A stretch of 64,000 nucleotides of DNA from Megaustenia siamemsis (GCA_032433765.1 JAVIAB010000008.1:40233736-40297735); one strand, 5' to 3'; counted from the first letter of the stretch, positions 42,333 to 52,745 are shown. Program-made: numbers and translations. The notes: generated by a model from the letters alone, not told the origin.

Positions 42333-43504
42333 CTATTTTTTTCTATTTTGTTTATTTATTTTTTGTGTTTCATTTCCCCTCCAATATTGGAATGGCAAGT
42401 CCGGCTTCAGAACAAACAAGTTAATTAATGACGATGAGTCTAACCTAATTTCTTCCGCGTCTTCTTCAAACCTTGACTTCCTTTCACACAGCAACGCTAT
42501 CATGCCGCTTTTGAGATATCTTCTTCTGGTGCTACAATCACGTGCAAACTTTCCCTAGTTTTTGTCACCAAAGTAGATTTTACTAAAAGATGAACTGCAG
42601 GCATTTTTGTATTTCATCAGCAGGGAAAACGTCACTTCCTGGGGACTTTTAACTTTTGCGTTCATCGATGGTATCAAGGAGTTGCCTCTCTTTAAGTCAC
42701 AATCTGCAATCCAGGTTTCCTGGGTGGCTGCCATGTCTGCCCGTAGCCTCCTCTCTCCCTAGTCTAATATGTCGCTTGTCTAGTTTGTCATGTCCAAGGT
42801 ACATGGTCCCAGTGGCGTATTCTCTATGCTACCGCCGGTAGCCTGAACATATTAACGAGATACAAAAGGAAATGATAATTTATTATATTTTTTAAAATAA
42901 TTATATTACAAATTTTCGAATATTCTATTACACATTTTGTAGGCCAATATGATTTATTTGCTTTGATTTGTATTTATTAAAGCAAGGTTTTCCTACGGCC
43001 ACTATAACGTTTGCGAATGAAACCAAAACTACCCTAAGATAGTACATGAAACCGCTAATAAACAGCGGTACAGTTCTCTTCACTCCGACTTAGAATTAAT
43101 GACCATGACATTCAAAAATTCCCGTCAAAATAATACGGCGAAAGCTAGCGATAGAGGAATGCGGATTCATGGGTTATTTTTAGCTCTAGCCAATCAGAAG
43201 CGTCACAAAGTGAAACTGTCTGATTACCGGAAATTCTTAACCTATTTATAACTACGTTTTGCACATCAGCATTTGTAGAAAGAACTTTTTCTGCTCTCAA
43301 GAATCATTTCTTATTGTCGCTCAACTTAGACACAAGAACGCTTATCTGGTTTGGCAATAATTTCCATTGAGAAATCATTCCATCAGAAACTTAGAAACCA
43401 ACCCAACAGTGTTTTCAATGACAAAGTCATCAAGACATTTTCGTCCAAAAAAAGACGGATATAATTAACATATAAATAAGTAAGTAATTTAAAATGTAGT
43501 GATG
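42333..43504. other. No recognisable gene (1.2 kb)
   Basis: This is the longest repeat-free stretch around here. Short open frames (for example 42656-42841) lack domains. I see no array, SINE box or LINE similarity, although 43240-43480 reads like decayed coding sequence (ISAFVERTFSALKNHF-like near 43265-43310). That would fit a remnant of an hAT-type transposase C terminus or a similar domesticated sequence, but the evidence is thin. Confidence 0.35.
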
Positions 43505-44585
43505 TCATTCTATCTATCTATTGACCTTTCGAGCCGTAACCGGCCCATAGGGCGTAGACCAAGATACACCTTCACCTATATGAATTTTTGTTCTAGCAGT
43601 TTTCTTTTAAAGATATTTTATCAAATCTCGCCATCTGTCTCTGTTCTGTGCAAGCAGTTCTATCTCATTGAGGGAGCCGATTCCTGCTGCTCTTGCCTCT
43701 CTCATCAATGTTCTTCTCAGTGTCTCCCTGGGTCTTCCTCTTTTTCTTTTACCTGTTGTTTCCCATATGAGGGCTTGCTTTGCTAATCGATTATTATCTC
43801 TTCTCATCACATGTCCAACGTATGACCATCGTCTTTTCTTTATTACTGAAGATATTAGTGGTTGATTGGCGATTTCTCTAATTTCCTCGTTTGTTTTGAA
43901 TTCGTTCCATTCTATACCAAGTATTTTCCTTAGACATTTATTTTCGAATGCGTTCAACTTTGTTTCTATATCTCTTGTTGTTTTCCAGCTTTCACACGCA
44001 TACGTAAGGGTTGATAGTACATTTGATTTGAATAGCCTAAGTTTTGTGTTTGTGCTAATGAGTTTTGATTTCCACAACTTTTCAAGGCTTCTGAAAGACA
44101 TTGCTGCTTTAGCCAGTCTGATTCTAATTTCTTTGCTCGTATCCCCTTCTCGATCAATGTGACTTCCAAGATAGATGAAGTGATCGATCTCTTCTACTGG
44201 TTTGTTTTCCATGTATATTTTGTCACTTGTTGGAATTAAACTTTTCATGACTTTAGTCTTTTTTGGTATTTTTTTTATAAGTTGTTGCAGTTGGTTATAA
44301 AAATCATCCTTAACTTCATCATCAGCTTCGTTAGTAGGCGCATAACATTGAATAATTGAAAGTCTTCCATGTTTTGTTTTGTATCGTGTTCGTATCAGAC
44401 GGCTATTTACCGGTTCCCATTCTAATAAACTTCTTGCAGCTTTGTCTGTCATCATTATGCCTACTCCTTCACGGTGTTTTCCATCTTCCCTTCCAGAAAA
44501 AACTACTATTTTATTATCAATAGATCTCCTACCTGTTCCAGGCCAGCGCATTTCGCTTAATCCTGATGTCATTAGAAAATATTAA
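43505..44585 (-). mobile_element. LINE-3 non-LTR retrotransposon with reverse transcriptase deleted
   Basis: On the minus strand, endonuclease sequence is joined directly to the region that normally follows the reverse transcriptase. The 3' UTR carries CCCTATGGGCCGGTTACGG and a CTCGAAAGGTCAATAGATAG end (GATA-type tail at 43505-43518). Further 3' ends of this family are at 21875-22220 and 63648-64000. The 5' limit is near 44585. Confidence 0.85.
43607..44572 (-). CDS. In-frame endonuclease / C-terminal-tail fusion lacking RT
   Basis: 321 residues, uninterrupted. Residues 1-105 are endonuclease sequence (LSEMRWPGTGR, GVGIMMTDKAARSLL, QCYAPTNEADDEVKD, FYNQLQQLIKKI). From about residue 106 the protein is the post-RT region (TKVMKSLIPTSDKIYMENKP, IDHFIYLGSHIDREGDTS, CESWKTTRDIETKLNAFENK, VIKKRRWSYVGHVMRR, GKRKRGRPRETLRR). 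Nothing of the fingers, palm or YADD motif remains. The junction lies in an A-rich tract (44252-44262), consistent with a microhomology deletion. The first and last catalytic parts of the endonuclease are missing too, so enzymatic activity is unlikely. That the frame is still open suggests the event is young, or simply chance. Confidence 0.85.
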   Translation of the reverse strand: MTSGLSEMRWPGTGRRSIDNKIVVFSGREDGKHREGVGIMMTDKAARSLLEWEPVNSRLIRTRYKTKHGRLSIIQCYAPTNEADDEVKDDFYNQLQQLIKKIPKKTKVMKSLIPTSDKIYMENKPVEEIDHFIYLGSHIDREGDTSKEIRIRLAKAAMSFRSLEKLWKSKLISTNTKLRLFKSNVLSTLTYACESWKTTRDIETKLNAFENKCLRKILGIEWNEFKTNEEIREIANQPLISSVIKKRRWSYVGHVMRRDNNRLAKQALIWETTGKRKRGRPRETLRRTLMREARAAGIGSLNEIELLAQNRDRWRDLIKYL

Positions 44586-44744
44586 TTTATTTAACCTACT
44601 GACTATAATGTATGTCTTTATTTTTTATGTTGTCGGTAGCCCAGACCCCGAAACCAGTATACGCTACTGCATGGTCCATATGTTCCTTGTGTCAATTTTG
44701 AAAGAAATAGTTTACTTCCTGTTCGTCATCCGTATCTTTCGCTC
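44586..44744. other. No recognisable feature
   Basis: Short spacer before the 59-bp array. Confidence 0.4.
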
Positions 44745-45950
44745 CACATTTAAAGTACCAGATGTAGATACTGTAAGGACAGCACTAGTCTTGGCAATAG
44801 TTCTGCCGTTAAAGTACCATCAATTGTTATTGTAGTAACAGCACTAGTCTTGGCAATAGTTCTGCCGTTAAAGTACCATCAATTGTTATTGTAGTAACAG
44901 CACTAGTCTTGGCAATAGTTCTGCCGTTAAAGTACCATCAATTGTTTTTGTAGTAACAGCACTAATCTTGGCAATAGTTCTGCCGTTAAAGTACCATCAA
45001 TTGTTATTGCAGTAACAGCACTAGTCTTGGCAATAGTTCTGCCGTTAAAGTACCATCAATTGTTATTGTAGTAACAGCCCTAATCTTGGCAATAGTTCTG
45101 CCGTTAAAGTACCATCAATTGTTATTGTAGTAACAGCACTAGTCTTGGCAATAGTTCTGCCGTTAAAGTACATCAATTCTTATTGTAGTAACAGCACTAG
45201 TCTTGACAATAGTTCTGCCGTTAAAGTACCATCAATTGTTATTGTAGTAACAGCACTAATCTTGGCAATAGTTCTGCCGTTAAAGTACCATCAATTGTTA
45301 ATGTAGTAACAGAACTAGTCTTGGCAATAGTTCTGCCGTTAAAGTTCCATCAATTGTTAATGTAGTAACAGAACTAGTCTTGGCAATAGTTCTGCCGTTA
45401 AAGTACCATCAATTGTTATTGTAGTAACAGCACTAGTCTTGGCAATAGTTCTGCCGTTAAAGTACCATCACATGTTATTTTAGTAACAGCACTAGTCATG
45501 ACAATAGTTCTACCATTAAAGTACCAGCTCTAGTTATTGTAGTAACAGCATTAGTCGTGACAATAGTTCTACCATTAAAGTAACAGCACTAGTCATGGCA
45601 ATAGTTCTACCATTAAAGTAACAGCACTAGTCATGGCAATAGTTCTACCATTAAAGTAACAGCACTAGTCATGGCAATAGTTCTACCATTAAAGTAACAG
45701 CACTAGTCATGGCAATAGTTCTACCATTAAAGTAACAGCACTAGTCATGGCAATAGTTCTACCATTAAAGTACCAGCTCTAGTTATTGTAGTAACAGCAC
45801 TAGTCATGGCAATAGTTCTATCATTAAAGTACCAGCTCTAGTTATTACAGTAAAAGAATTAGTCATGACACAAGCACCATATTTAAAGTACCAGCTGTAG
45901 TTATGATAGCAATAATGCCAGTCATGGCAGTAGCCGACCAATATCAGCAC
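44745..45950 (+). repeat. 59-bp tandem array passing into a 38-bp array
   Basis: About 13 units of 59 bp (AAAGTACCATCAATTGTTAT, TGTAGTAACAGCACTAGTC, TTGGCAATAGTTCTGCCGTT) run to ~45480. They are followed by CAGCTCTAGTTATTGTAG-type units and then five consecutive 38-bp units (AAAGTAACAGCACTAGTCAT, GGCAATAGTTCTACCATT) at about 45577-45770. The 38-bp unit equals the 59-bp unit minus 21 bp. The last units (45780-45935) return to the long, diverged form, close to the 58-bp unit of 39540-40010. Confidence 0.93.
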
Positions 45951-46460
45951 TAATAGTAAGGATAGCACTCAACGCTTAGTTCCGTCCCATTGAAGTTAGA
46001 TTCACACTCGCTTATCTAATTCTGTATAATTCTCACGTTCTAGATATAGACATCCATAGCTTAACTAAAGTCTGCGAGCTGAGAGAGAAATCTTGGAATC
46101 ACCCTATATATCACCCTATATACATGTGACGTTCTAGACTATGCGACCTATAGACGGTTGCACACAACCGTCCCTGCTCGCAATGCTGGAAACCTCATAA
46201 ACGTTGAGTATTCCTTTCAGGCCTCCTATTTATGGCTGCGTTCTAGTTTTCCTAGTTCGGCCCATTTCCTTTAACTTTTCATTATATCCATTGTTGTTGT
46301 CTTGCACTTGATGTAAAGTTTTGACGAAACGTCGTAGTTGTCTCATCTCTCTGTAGGTGTATTTCTTCATATCATTGTATGCTTATTTTATGTTTTCTGC
46401 AGCTCTACTATCGTCTGTGAAGCTGATGATAAAAATGAGCATTTCAATGAAAGGAAAAGG
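45951..46460. other. No gene; contains a GACGAAACGTCG word
   Basis: Mostly unique sequence. TTTTGACGAAACGTCGTAG at 46318-46336 resembles the foldback-arm vocabulary of 41995-42332, but no second arm is visible. Confidence 0.4.
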
Positions 46461-46538
46461 GAGTATGATAACAGCTTTACGTAGGTAAGGTCCTGCTTTT
46501 GTTTCGTTCCTCTCCTACGTAAAGCTGTAACCATATTT
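46461..46538. mobile_element. Short hairpin relic related to the foldback arms
   Basis: ACAGCTTTACGTAGG (46471-46485) and CCTACGTAAAGCTGT (46514-46528) are perfect complements separated by 28 bp. The flanks TATGATA and CCATA extend the similarity. The outer part matches the tips of the arms at 41995 and 42332 (TATGGTTAAAGCTTTACG), so this may be a foldback element reduced to its two tips. Confidence 0.6.
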
Positions 46539-46619
46539 CTGTTTCCTTTATGGTTAATTTTAACTCACTCGTTGCTGTTATGATGTCTTCATTATTCTCT
46601 GTTGTAAAGGACCGTTATT

Positions 46620-46745
46620 TTCCTTCCCATTAAATAGGCACCCGACAGGGCAGTAAAGAATAGTGACGTTGTACCCTACCAGGCATATCGTAGGAGACAA
46701 CTAATGAGGGCTGCGCATGGGGTATTTGCCCCGTTTTGTTAAAAA
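46620..46745 (+). mobile_element. Short dispersed element, diverged copy
   Basis: GGGCAGTAAAGAATAGTGACG, then CAGGCATATCGTAGGAG and ACAACTAATGAGGG align with 47075-47145 (GGGAAGTAAAGAATAGTGAC, CAGGCATGTCGTAAGAG, GCGACTAAGGAGG). Parent family unknown. Confidence 0.45.
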
Positions 46746-46840
46746 AATATGTCGCAAAATATTCACAAACGCGCCAAAAGGGAATGGTTGGGTTATTCTG
46801 GTATTTATTGTAGATATGGGCTCGTTTTCATTCATTGTCC

Positions 46841-46842
<2 letters not shown>

Positions 46843-46885
<43 letters not shown>

Positions 46886-46892
46886 TATATAT
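46843..46892. repeat. (AT)n microsatellite
   Basis: About 45 bp of ATATAT dinucleotides with one interruption. It creates a spurious Tyr-Ile repeat open frame. Confidence 0.95.
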
Positions 46893-47059
46893 GACATAGC
46901 CCCTGGGAGAGGAGATATAATGACGCAAACTGTAGAAAGCCATAAAGAGTAGGGTCTCTGACTCACCTTTAACAACAGAAGAGGTTTTGCGGGTTAATTG
47001 TGGAAAATCAGGCAATAAAGAAATAAGTGAAGCTATACAATTATTATCCTATGTGTACC

Positions 47060-47160
47060 GGGGCCTCATTATGAGGGAAGTAAAGAATAGTGACACTGTG
47101 ACCTTCCAGGCATGTCGTAAGAGGCGACTAAGGAGGTTGATTGATGGCTTGACAAGCTGT
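47060..47160 (+). mobile_element. Short dispersed element with TCGTAAGAGGCGACTAA core
   Basis: Contains GTAAAGAATAGTGACACTG, then CCAGGCATGTCGTAAGAGG and CGACTAAGGAGG. Related copies are at 46620-46745 and, on the minus strand, 21222-21320. Confidence 0.5.
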
Positions 47161-47214
47161 CATTGTAAAAAAGTATTGTTATGGAAACAGCGCCATAGAT
47201 TTTAGAGCAGTGAT

Positions 47215-47322
47215 CTCTGCAATATGTGCCATTTTGGCACGCAAGGTTTCTATTTTTGAGATTGTGGTTCTGCCCTATGTGCCGTCTTCGGCTCGAAAGG
47301 ACAATAGATAGATAGAGATACA
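47215..47322 (+). mobile_element. LINE 3' UTR remnant with stem-loop and GATA tail
   Basis: CCCTATGTGCCGTCTTCGGC, TCGAAAGGACAATAGATAG then ATAGAGATA. The GCCG-TCTT-CGGC stem-loop and the following CTCGAAAGG are the same as at the 3' end of the RNase H-bearing fragment at 25340-26165. No coding part remains. Confidence 0.65.
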
Positions 47323-47454
47323 ATTATTACAACATGGTAGAGCCACAAGATGAGTTGGAAGTCCTTCAGCAGCCATCAAGACAGGTATTAACATCGCACC
47401 AAGACTATTGCATAAACTACTTGATAAAATATTATTATTAGTGTTGTTGTTCTT

Positions 47455-47770
47455 GTTGCGTTCGGCAGCTTTTATCTCTGACGAAGTCCCTAGAGACTAG
47501 CAACTGAATTTTGCGTGTTAATTTATTTTTCTCTGGCAGCCCTGTGCACAGGGGTCCCTCGCCGCACAGGCAGATAACTCCGACTTCGGAGGTACTCGGG
47601 TTTTTTCCGTCGATGAGTAACTGATGTTTCAAGCCGGGCCTCGCTGCTGAGACCAGGGATATTTGCCGCAGAGAGAAATCATAAATAAAAATTCCAACCG
47701 GTGTAGCCGAGATTTCAACCCACAACCTCTCTGTCCCGTGGGCGGCGTCTTGCCTCGAGAGCAGCCAGTC
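47455..47770 (-). mobile_element. SINE-C, tRNA-derived
   Basis: On the minus strand the head GACTGGCTGCTCTCGAGGC, AAGACGCC then GGTTGTGGGTTGAAATCTC gives an A/B-box arrangement (B box over 47711-47721). The body (CTCATCGACGG, GGAGTTATCTGCCTGTGC, GGCGAGGGACCCCTGTGC) is shared with 55613-55935 on the plus strand. The B box differs from the consensus at one or two places, so the copy is probably silent. Confidence 0.8.
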
Positions 47771-48739
47771 CCCCGTGGACTTGGAATATGAGGAAACTGC
47801 AACAAGGAACACTTTTCATGCATAACCTGCAATGGTTCCTGCCGACTATCCACCATATACCGGAAGTTCACGTCCTCCTGAAAATGATGATCGTCATATT
47901 TCTTTAAAAATGTATAGCGCTTGATGATGTTAGGCCATTGTTGATAGAATATGAGGCGAGAGAGAGAGACGAAATACCTAAAGACCAGAAAGGTTAAACG
48001 GTTAAACTACTAGGAAAAGATAAATTTACATTAGGGCTCAAATAACTGACGGGTAACGTATCAGGCAAGTGTCTAATTAGCAACACAGAGAGACTGAAAG
48101 GGGCCACAGGCAACAAGAGAGAGATAAACAAAAACTATTTAAAAAAAAAAAGAAAAAGATTATATCGGGACCAAACAGCCACTCAATGTTGAACAAAGCT
48201 TGAAACAGCAGCGGCCATTTTGTTTGATTTTTGGATTATGAAGCGGCATTCAATAGTTTGGACAGATGAATGCTATGGATGTTATTATTAAATCCATAGA
48301 GTGTATTGACTTCATAAATGCAATATATATAAAGGAGTGAAATGTAGTATGAAGGACAGCTAGCAGAGGAATTTTAAATAACAACAGGAGTGATTTAGGG
48401 ATGCACATTATCTACATTTCTCTTTCTGCTGGGCATAAATTGAATTAAGACAATACCACTCAATAGCAGGAATAGAGTCCAGTTGTCACTGATCAAGCAG
48501 CTTGATAACCTAGAGTATGCTGATAACATAGTGCATCTCTCACATAACCATAAACAAATGCAAGATAAAATGAGCATACTTAACAACAGCTAGCGCTGTA
48601 CATAAATAGAGATAAGACCAAAATCATTAGAATTAATGCAGATGGTTTCTGTTTGTTTTCGAATGGGCAGACCGGAGATCGTCAGCCTATAAATGAAATT
48701 ATGTACACTGTAAAATAAGACTTTCGCACTTCTACGGTA
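47771..48739. other. No recognisable gene
   Basis: About 1 kb of AT-rich DNA with no repeated, coding or promoter-like structure that I can support. A conceptual translation around 48440-48640 (LKQLDNLEYADNIVHL-like) hints at a very old LINE reverse transcriptase remnant on the plus strand. Confidence 0.4.
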
Positions 48740-48818
48740 TATATATAGTATGTTATAGTGATGGTTTATTATGTTATAGTGATCGTATTATATGTTACAG
48801 TGATCGTGTGCAACGTTA
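48740..48818 (+). repeat. Left part of the TATGTTA minisatellite
   Basis: Degenerate units of TATGTTATAGTGATCGTAT type. The same type continues on the right at 50600-50780, outside the regular 21-bp units. The RTE-2 copy at 48819-50123 separates the two parts. Confidence 0.65.
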
Positions 48819-50123
48819 GAAATTGTCTGATGTTGACGTCAGTCCAGAAATTAGGGATGAACAGTGTGGTTTTATTAGAGATAAAGGAACAAGCAATGCC
48901 ATTTATACCATAAGATCTTTAGTAGAAAGAGCCATAGAGGTGAAAACAGATCTATACCTATGTTTTATAGATTATACCAAAGCATTTGACAAAGTAAAGC
49001 ACCAAGAAATAATCCAAATTTTAAAAAGCATTAACGTAGACAGCAAAGATTTAAGAATAATAAAGAACATGTACTGGCAACAAACAACGGCCATAAGAAC
49101 TGGAAACCAATTGGGTATGATTTTTATCATATAAAACAGGGTGTTAGACAAGGTTGTGTGCTGTCACCAGATTTGTTTAATATTTATAGTGAAATTATTT
49201 TAAGATCCATAAGGGGCGTGCCTGGAATAACAATTGGAGGTCATAATATAAATAATATCAGGTATGCTGATAATACAGTCCTAACCAGTAAGAGTGAAAA
49301 TGGGTTACAAGAAATGTTGGACATTATAGTGAACGAAAGCAAAAATAAAGGACTCAGCTTTATAGCAGAAAGACAGAAGTAATGGTAACAACAAAGAAAA
49401 AGACATCACCTCATTGCAAAATAAAGACAAGTAGAACAATATTAAAACAGGTAAATGAATTTAAATATTTGGGAACTTTGTTAGCCTGATAGATGATGTA
49501 CAACAGGGAACTTTGTTAGCCTCAGACAGATGATGTACAACAGGGAACATTGTTAGCCTCAGACAGATGATGCACAAAAGAGATGAGATGCAGAATGGCT
49601 ATGGCAAAAGTAGCTTTCCAAAAAATGAGGAAAATACTATGCAATCCATTTTTGACAATGGAAACAAGAAAAAGAGTTCTTAAATGTTATGTAGAGCCAG
49701 TCTTAACATATGGATGCGAATTATGGACAATAGGACAACAGACAAGAAAATCACTGAGTCTGTAGAAATGTGGTTTTACAGAAGAAAGTTGATAATACCA
49801 TGGGCAGCTAAGAAGAGTAATGAAAACGTTCTGAAAGAGATCAAAGCAAAAAGATAGCTAATATCCAATATTAGGAAGAAACAATCATAAATTTTTGGCC
49901 ATATAATGAGATGAGAACAACTGGAATATACTGTAACAACTAGGAAAATTGAGGGACGAAGAGATAGAGTTAAGCAGAGAGAAAAGATACCAGACAGCTT
50001 AAGAGAATGGCTTGGCAGAAGGTCAACAACAGAAATGATAAATAACTGTCGTGATAGAAAGATGTGAAGAGACATGATCACCTATGGCAACAGGCCCGGT
50101 ACTTTATGATGATGATGATGTTT
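48819..50123 (+). mobile_element. RTE-2 LINE with RT remnant (subfamily B)
   Basis: It begins within the reverse transcriptase: EIRDEQCGFIRDKGTSNA, then CFIDYTKAFDKVKHQEII, then (after a frameshift) GVRQGCVLSPDLFNIYSE and IRYADNTVLTS. The second catalytic Asp of YADD is replaced by Asn (YADN). Later blocks are RMAMAKVAFQKMRKILC and CYVEPVLTYGCELWTIGQQ, then the basic tail with several stops, ending in a GATGATGATGATG run. A 40-45-bp segment (GGAACTTTGTTAGCCTCAGA...) is triplicated at about 49465-49575. AACGTTA occurs at both ends (48812-48818, 50124-50130) as a possible target duplication. Confidence 0.82.
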
Positions 50124-50640
50124 AACGTTATACTGGTCCAATGTTATCTTGTACTGGCCCTATGTTACCTTGTACTGGCCCTATGTTACCTTGTACTGGC
50201 CCTATGTTACCTTGTACTGGCCCTATGTTACCTTGTACTGGCCATATGTTACCTTATACTGGCCCTATGTTACCTTATACTGGCTCTGTGTTACCTTGTA
50301 CTGGTCCTATGTTACCTTATACTGGTCCTATGTTACCTTATACTGGCCCTCTGCTACCTTATACGGTCCTATGTTACCTTATACTGGTCGTATGTTACCT
50401 TATACTGGTCGTATGTTACCTTATACTGGTCGTATGTTACCTTATACTGGTCGTATGTTACCTTATACTGGTCGTATGTTACCTTATACTGGTCGTATGT
50501 TACCTTATACTGGTTGTATATTACCTTATACTGGTCGTATGTTACCTTATACTGGTCGTATGTTACCTTATACTGGTTGTATGTTACGTTTTATTGATCG
50601 TATGTTACGTGAATGTGATCGTATGTTATGATATAGTGAT
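50124..50640 (+). repeat. 21-bp minisatellite, ~22 units
   Basis: The unit is CTATGTTACCTTGTACTGGC and later TATGTTACCTTATACTGGTCG. A 21-bp period is 7 codons and no frame has stops, so three frames stay open (YWPYVTL, TGPMLPC, VLALCYL). Variants cluster: TTGTACTGGCC units first, TTATACTGGTCG units later. Confidence 0.93.
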
Positions 50641-50984
50641 CATAATATATGTTTAGTGATCGTGTGTTACGTTATGATTACCGTTTGTTATGATTTCAGT
50701 CGTCGTTATGTTGTATTGATCGTATGTTACGTTATAGCAAAAGTATGTATGTTGTAGCGATCGTATGTTATAATGAATTTATTAACTGTAAATAACAAAA
50801 GCCCATTCTGTGAAAATGTAAACTGGTGCGCAACAAATGATGTGAACACAGCGAATGACGTGCCTATACTAAATGTAATGTAGTAATGCGGGAAAATGTA
50901 ACAAATAAAAGTAATGCTAACCACATGATATATAACAAATATAAGTAATGTTAGCATGTGGTATATAATAAATACCAACTCTGA
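50641..50984. other. Decayed minisatellite edge, then unassigned DNA
   Basis: GTGATCGTATGTTA-type words continue to about 50775. After that no feature is recognisable. Confidence 0.5.
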
Positions 50985-51395
50985 CCCATGGAAGCGAATC
51001 ATAGACAGTAGACAAACAAATGAAAAGACGATTAGAGGTCACAGAGATGGGATTTCTCAGAAAAATGTTGAAAGTTCCCTGGACAGCTAAAAATAAAACA
51101 ACGAGGAAATTCTCTAAAAGGCCAAAACAGAAAGGGAGCTCAGAAAAACATCAGAAAGAAACAACTAACATTTTTTGGGCACATCATGAGAAGAGGAAAG
51201 TTGGAATACTTGGTTACAACTGGCAAAATAAATGGAAAGAGAAACCGTGGAAGACAAAGAGAGAACATACTAGATAGCTTGGTGTCATGGAATGGAAAAC
51301 AGTCAACAACAGAATTGATACGATGCACAGTAGATGGAAGATTGTGGAAGGACATGATCGCCTACGCTAACCGATATGGCACATGATGATGATGA
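50985..51395 (+). mobile_element. RTE-2 LINE, 3' end (subfamily A)
   Basis: A decayed SESWTVDKQMKRRLEVTEMG-like start, then FLRKMLKVPWTAK, a frameshift, then MRRGKLEYLVTTGKINGKRN, RGRQRENILDSL and STTELIRCTVDGRLWKDMI, ending at GGCACATGATGATGATGAT (51378-51396). This tail is nearly intact. Confidence 0.8.
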
Positions 51396-51885
51396 TATAA
51401 TAAATAAAAGTAATGTTAATCACATGGTATATAACGCATGGTAATGGGAACTGTTTTTCTTGGTATTAAGCCGCATTGTTTGTAGTTAAGTGTCGGTACA
51501 TTGTATTCCTGTCATTAATTAAAAACAGACAAACAATAAACAGGGAAATTGTATATTTAAGAGGGAGACACTTGTAGTTCTGAATTCTATTCAGCCTATA
51601 AAATACAATTTCAATTATCCGGAGCAAATGTCTGCGTGCTGTATGTACAGACAACAAACGTAGACAAGACAAATCCATTTAATGGAGAGATCGGATAATT
51701 GATAAAAACGAGTAAAGGAGCGGAAGGGACAAAAGTCAAGTCTGCATTCTGGCTTGAATGAGAAGTGTCACGCTATCAAAGAGACTAACTTAAATTATCA
51801 AGCATCGCTTTTATTGAGAAAATTATAGTTTACATTTGAATATGTCAAAGTGATTTAATTTTAAATGTCAATTAAAATTTTAATA
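51396..51885. other. No recognisable gene
   Basis: AT-rich spacer between two RTE-2 ends. Confidence 0.5.
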
Positions 51886-52342
51886 AGCAATAGAAACAAG
51901 AAAAAGAGTTCTTAAATGTTATGTAGAGCTAGTCTTAACATATGGATGTGAATCATGGACAATAGGACAACAGACAAAAATATCACGGAAGGTTTTAGAA
52001 ATGTCGTTTTACAGAAGAATATTAAGAATACCATAGACAGCTAAGAAGAGTAATGCAAATGTTCTTAAAAAGGTCAAAGCAAAAAGAGGGCTAATTTCCT
52101 TTTTTAGGAAGAAACAATCATTATTTTTGGGGAAATGTAATGAGAAGGGAACAGTTGGAATATATTGTAACAACTGGGAAAATTGAGGGACGAAGAGATA
52201 GAGGGAAGCAAAGAGAAAAGATACCAGACAGCTTAAGAAAATGGCTTGGCAGAAGGTCAACAAGGGAAATGATAAGTAACTGTCGAGATCGAAAGTTGTG
52301 AAAAGATATGATCACCTACGCCAGGAGGCATCACTTGATGAT
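51886..52342 (+). mobile_element. RTE-2 LINE, 3' end (subfamily B)
   Basis: It begins at ETRKRVLKCYVELVLTYGCE (51890-51955), as in 49664-49725. It continues with MSFYRRILRIP, the TTGKIEGRRDRGKQREKIPD block, the SNCRDRKL block and DMITYARRH, and ends at a GATGATGATTATT tail. Frameshifts and stops are present. Confidence 0.78.
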
Positions 52343-52519
52343 GATTATTAAAAGGTCACGGTTGTTTAGTTCTCTGAGCAGCCTCCGGGCTAGCAGCTCT
52401 GACAGTCGATTCATGCCAATTGTTTTCACTGGAGCGATCTGTCACAAATATAGCTGTGTAGGAAGAACAAAATTATTATTGCAATACCGGTTCACTGTAA
52501 CATCCATGACATAGTCTGA

Positions 52520-52745
52520 GGTAGAACGGATCGTGCCTCATCATCATCATTATCATCATCATCATTATCATCATTGACTGCCGTCTTCGCATCGAAGGTT
52601 GGCTACCTGTCGAGCGCCATTCCACTCTATCTCTTGATTTGATGATGCAGGTTGTCATAGGTTGACTTGTCCTTCTTTTGATGTTACATGTCCATGTAAG
52701 TTTTGGTCTGCCTCTTTTACCTTGTATTTTCTCTTCCAAGATTAA
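52520..52745 (-). mobile_element. RTE-1 LINE, 3' end fragment
   Basis: The minus strand encodes EEKIQGKRGRPKLTWTCNIK, then RRTSQPMTTCIIKSRDRVEW, ending in an ATGATGATG/ATAATG tail at 52537-52570. It corresponds to 31935-32110 of the main RTE-1 copy. Confidence 0.78.

Noticed and set aside
46701..47015. Protein with Tyr-Ile repeats
   Set aside because: It is the (AT)n microsatellite read as codons.
50064..50656. Three overlapping heptad-repeat proteins (YWPYVTL, TGPMLPC, VLALCYL)
   Set aside because: 21-bp units without stops produce all three at once.
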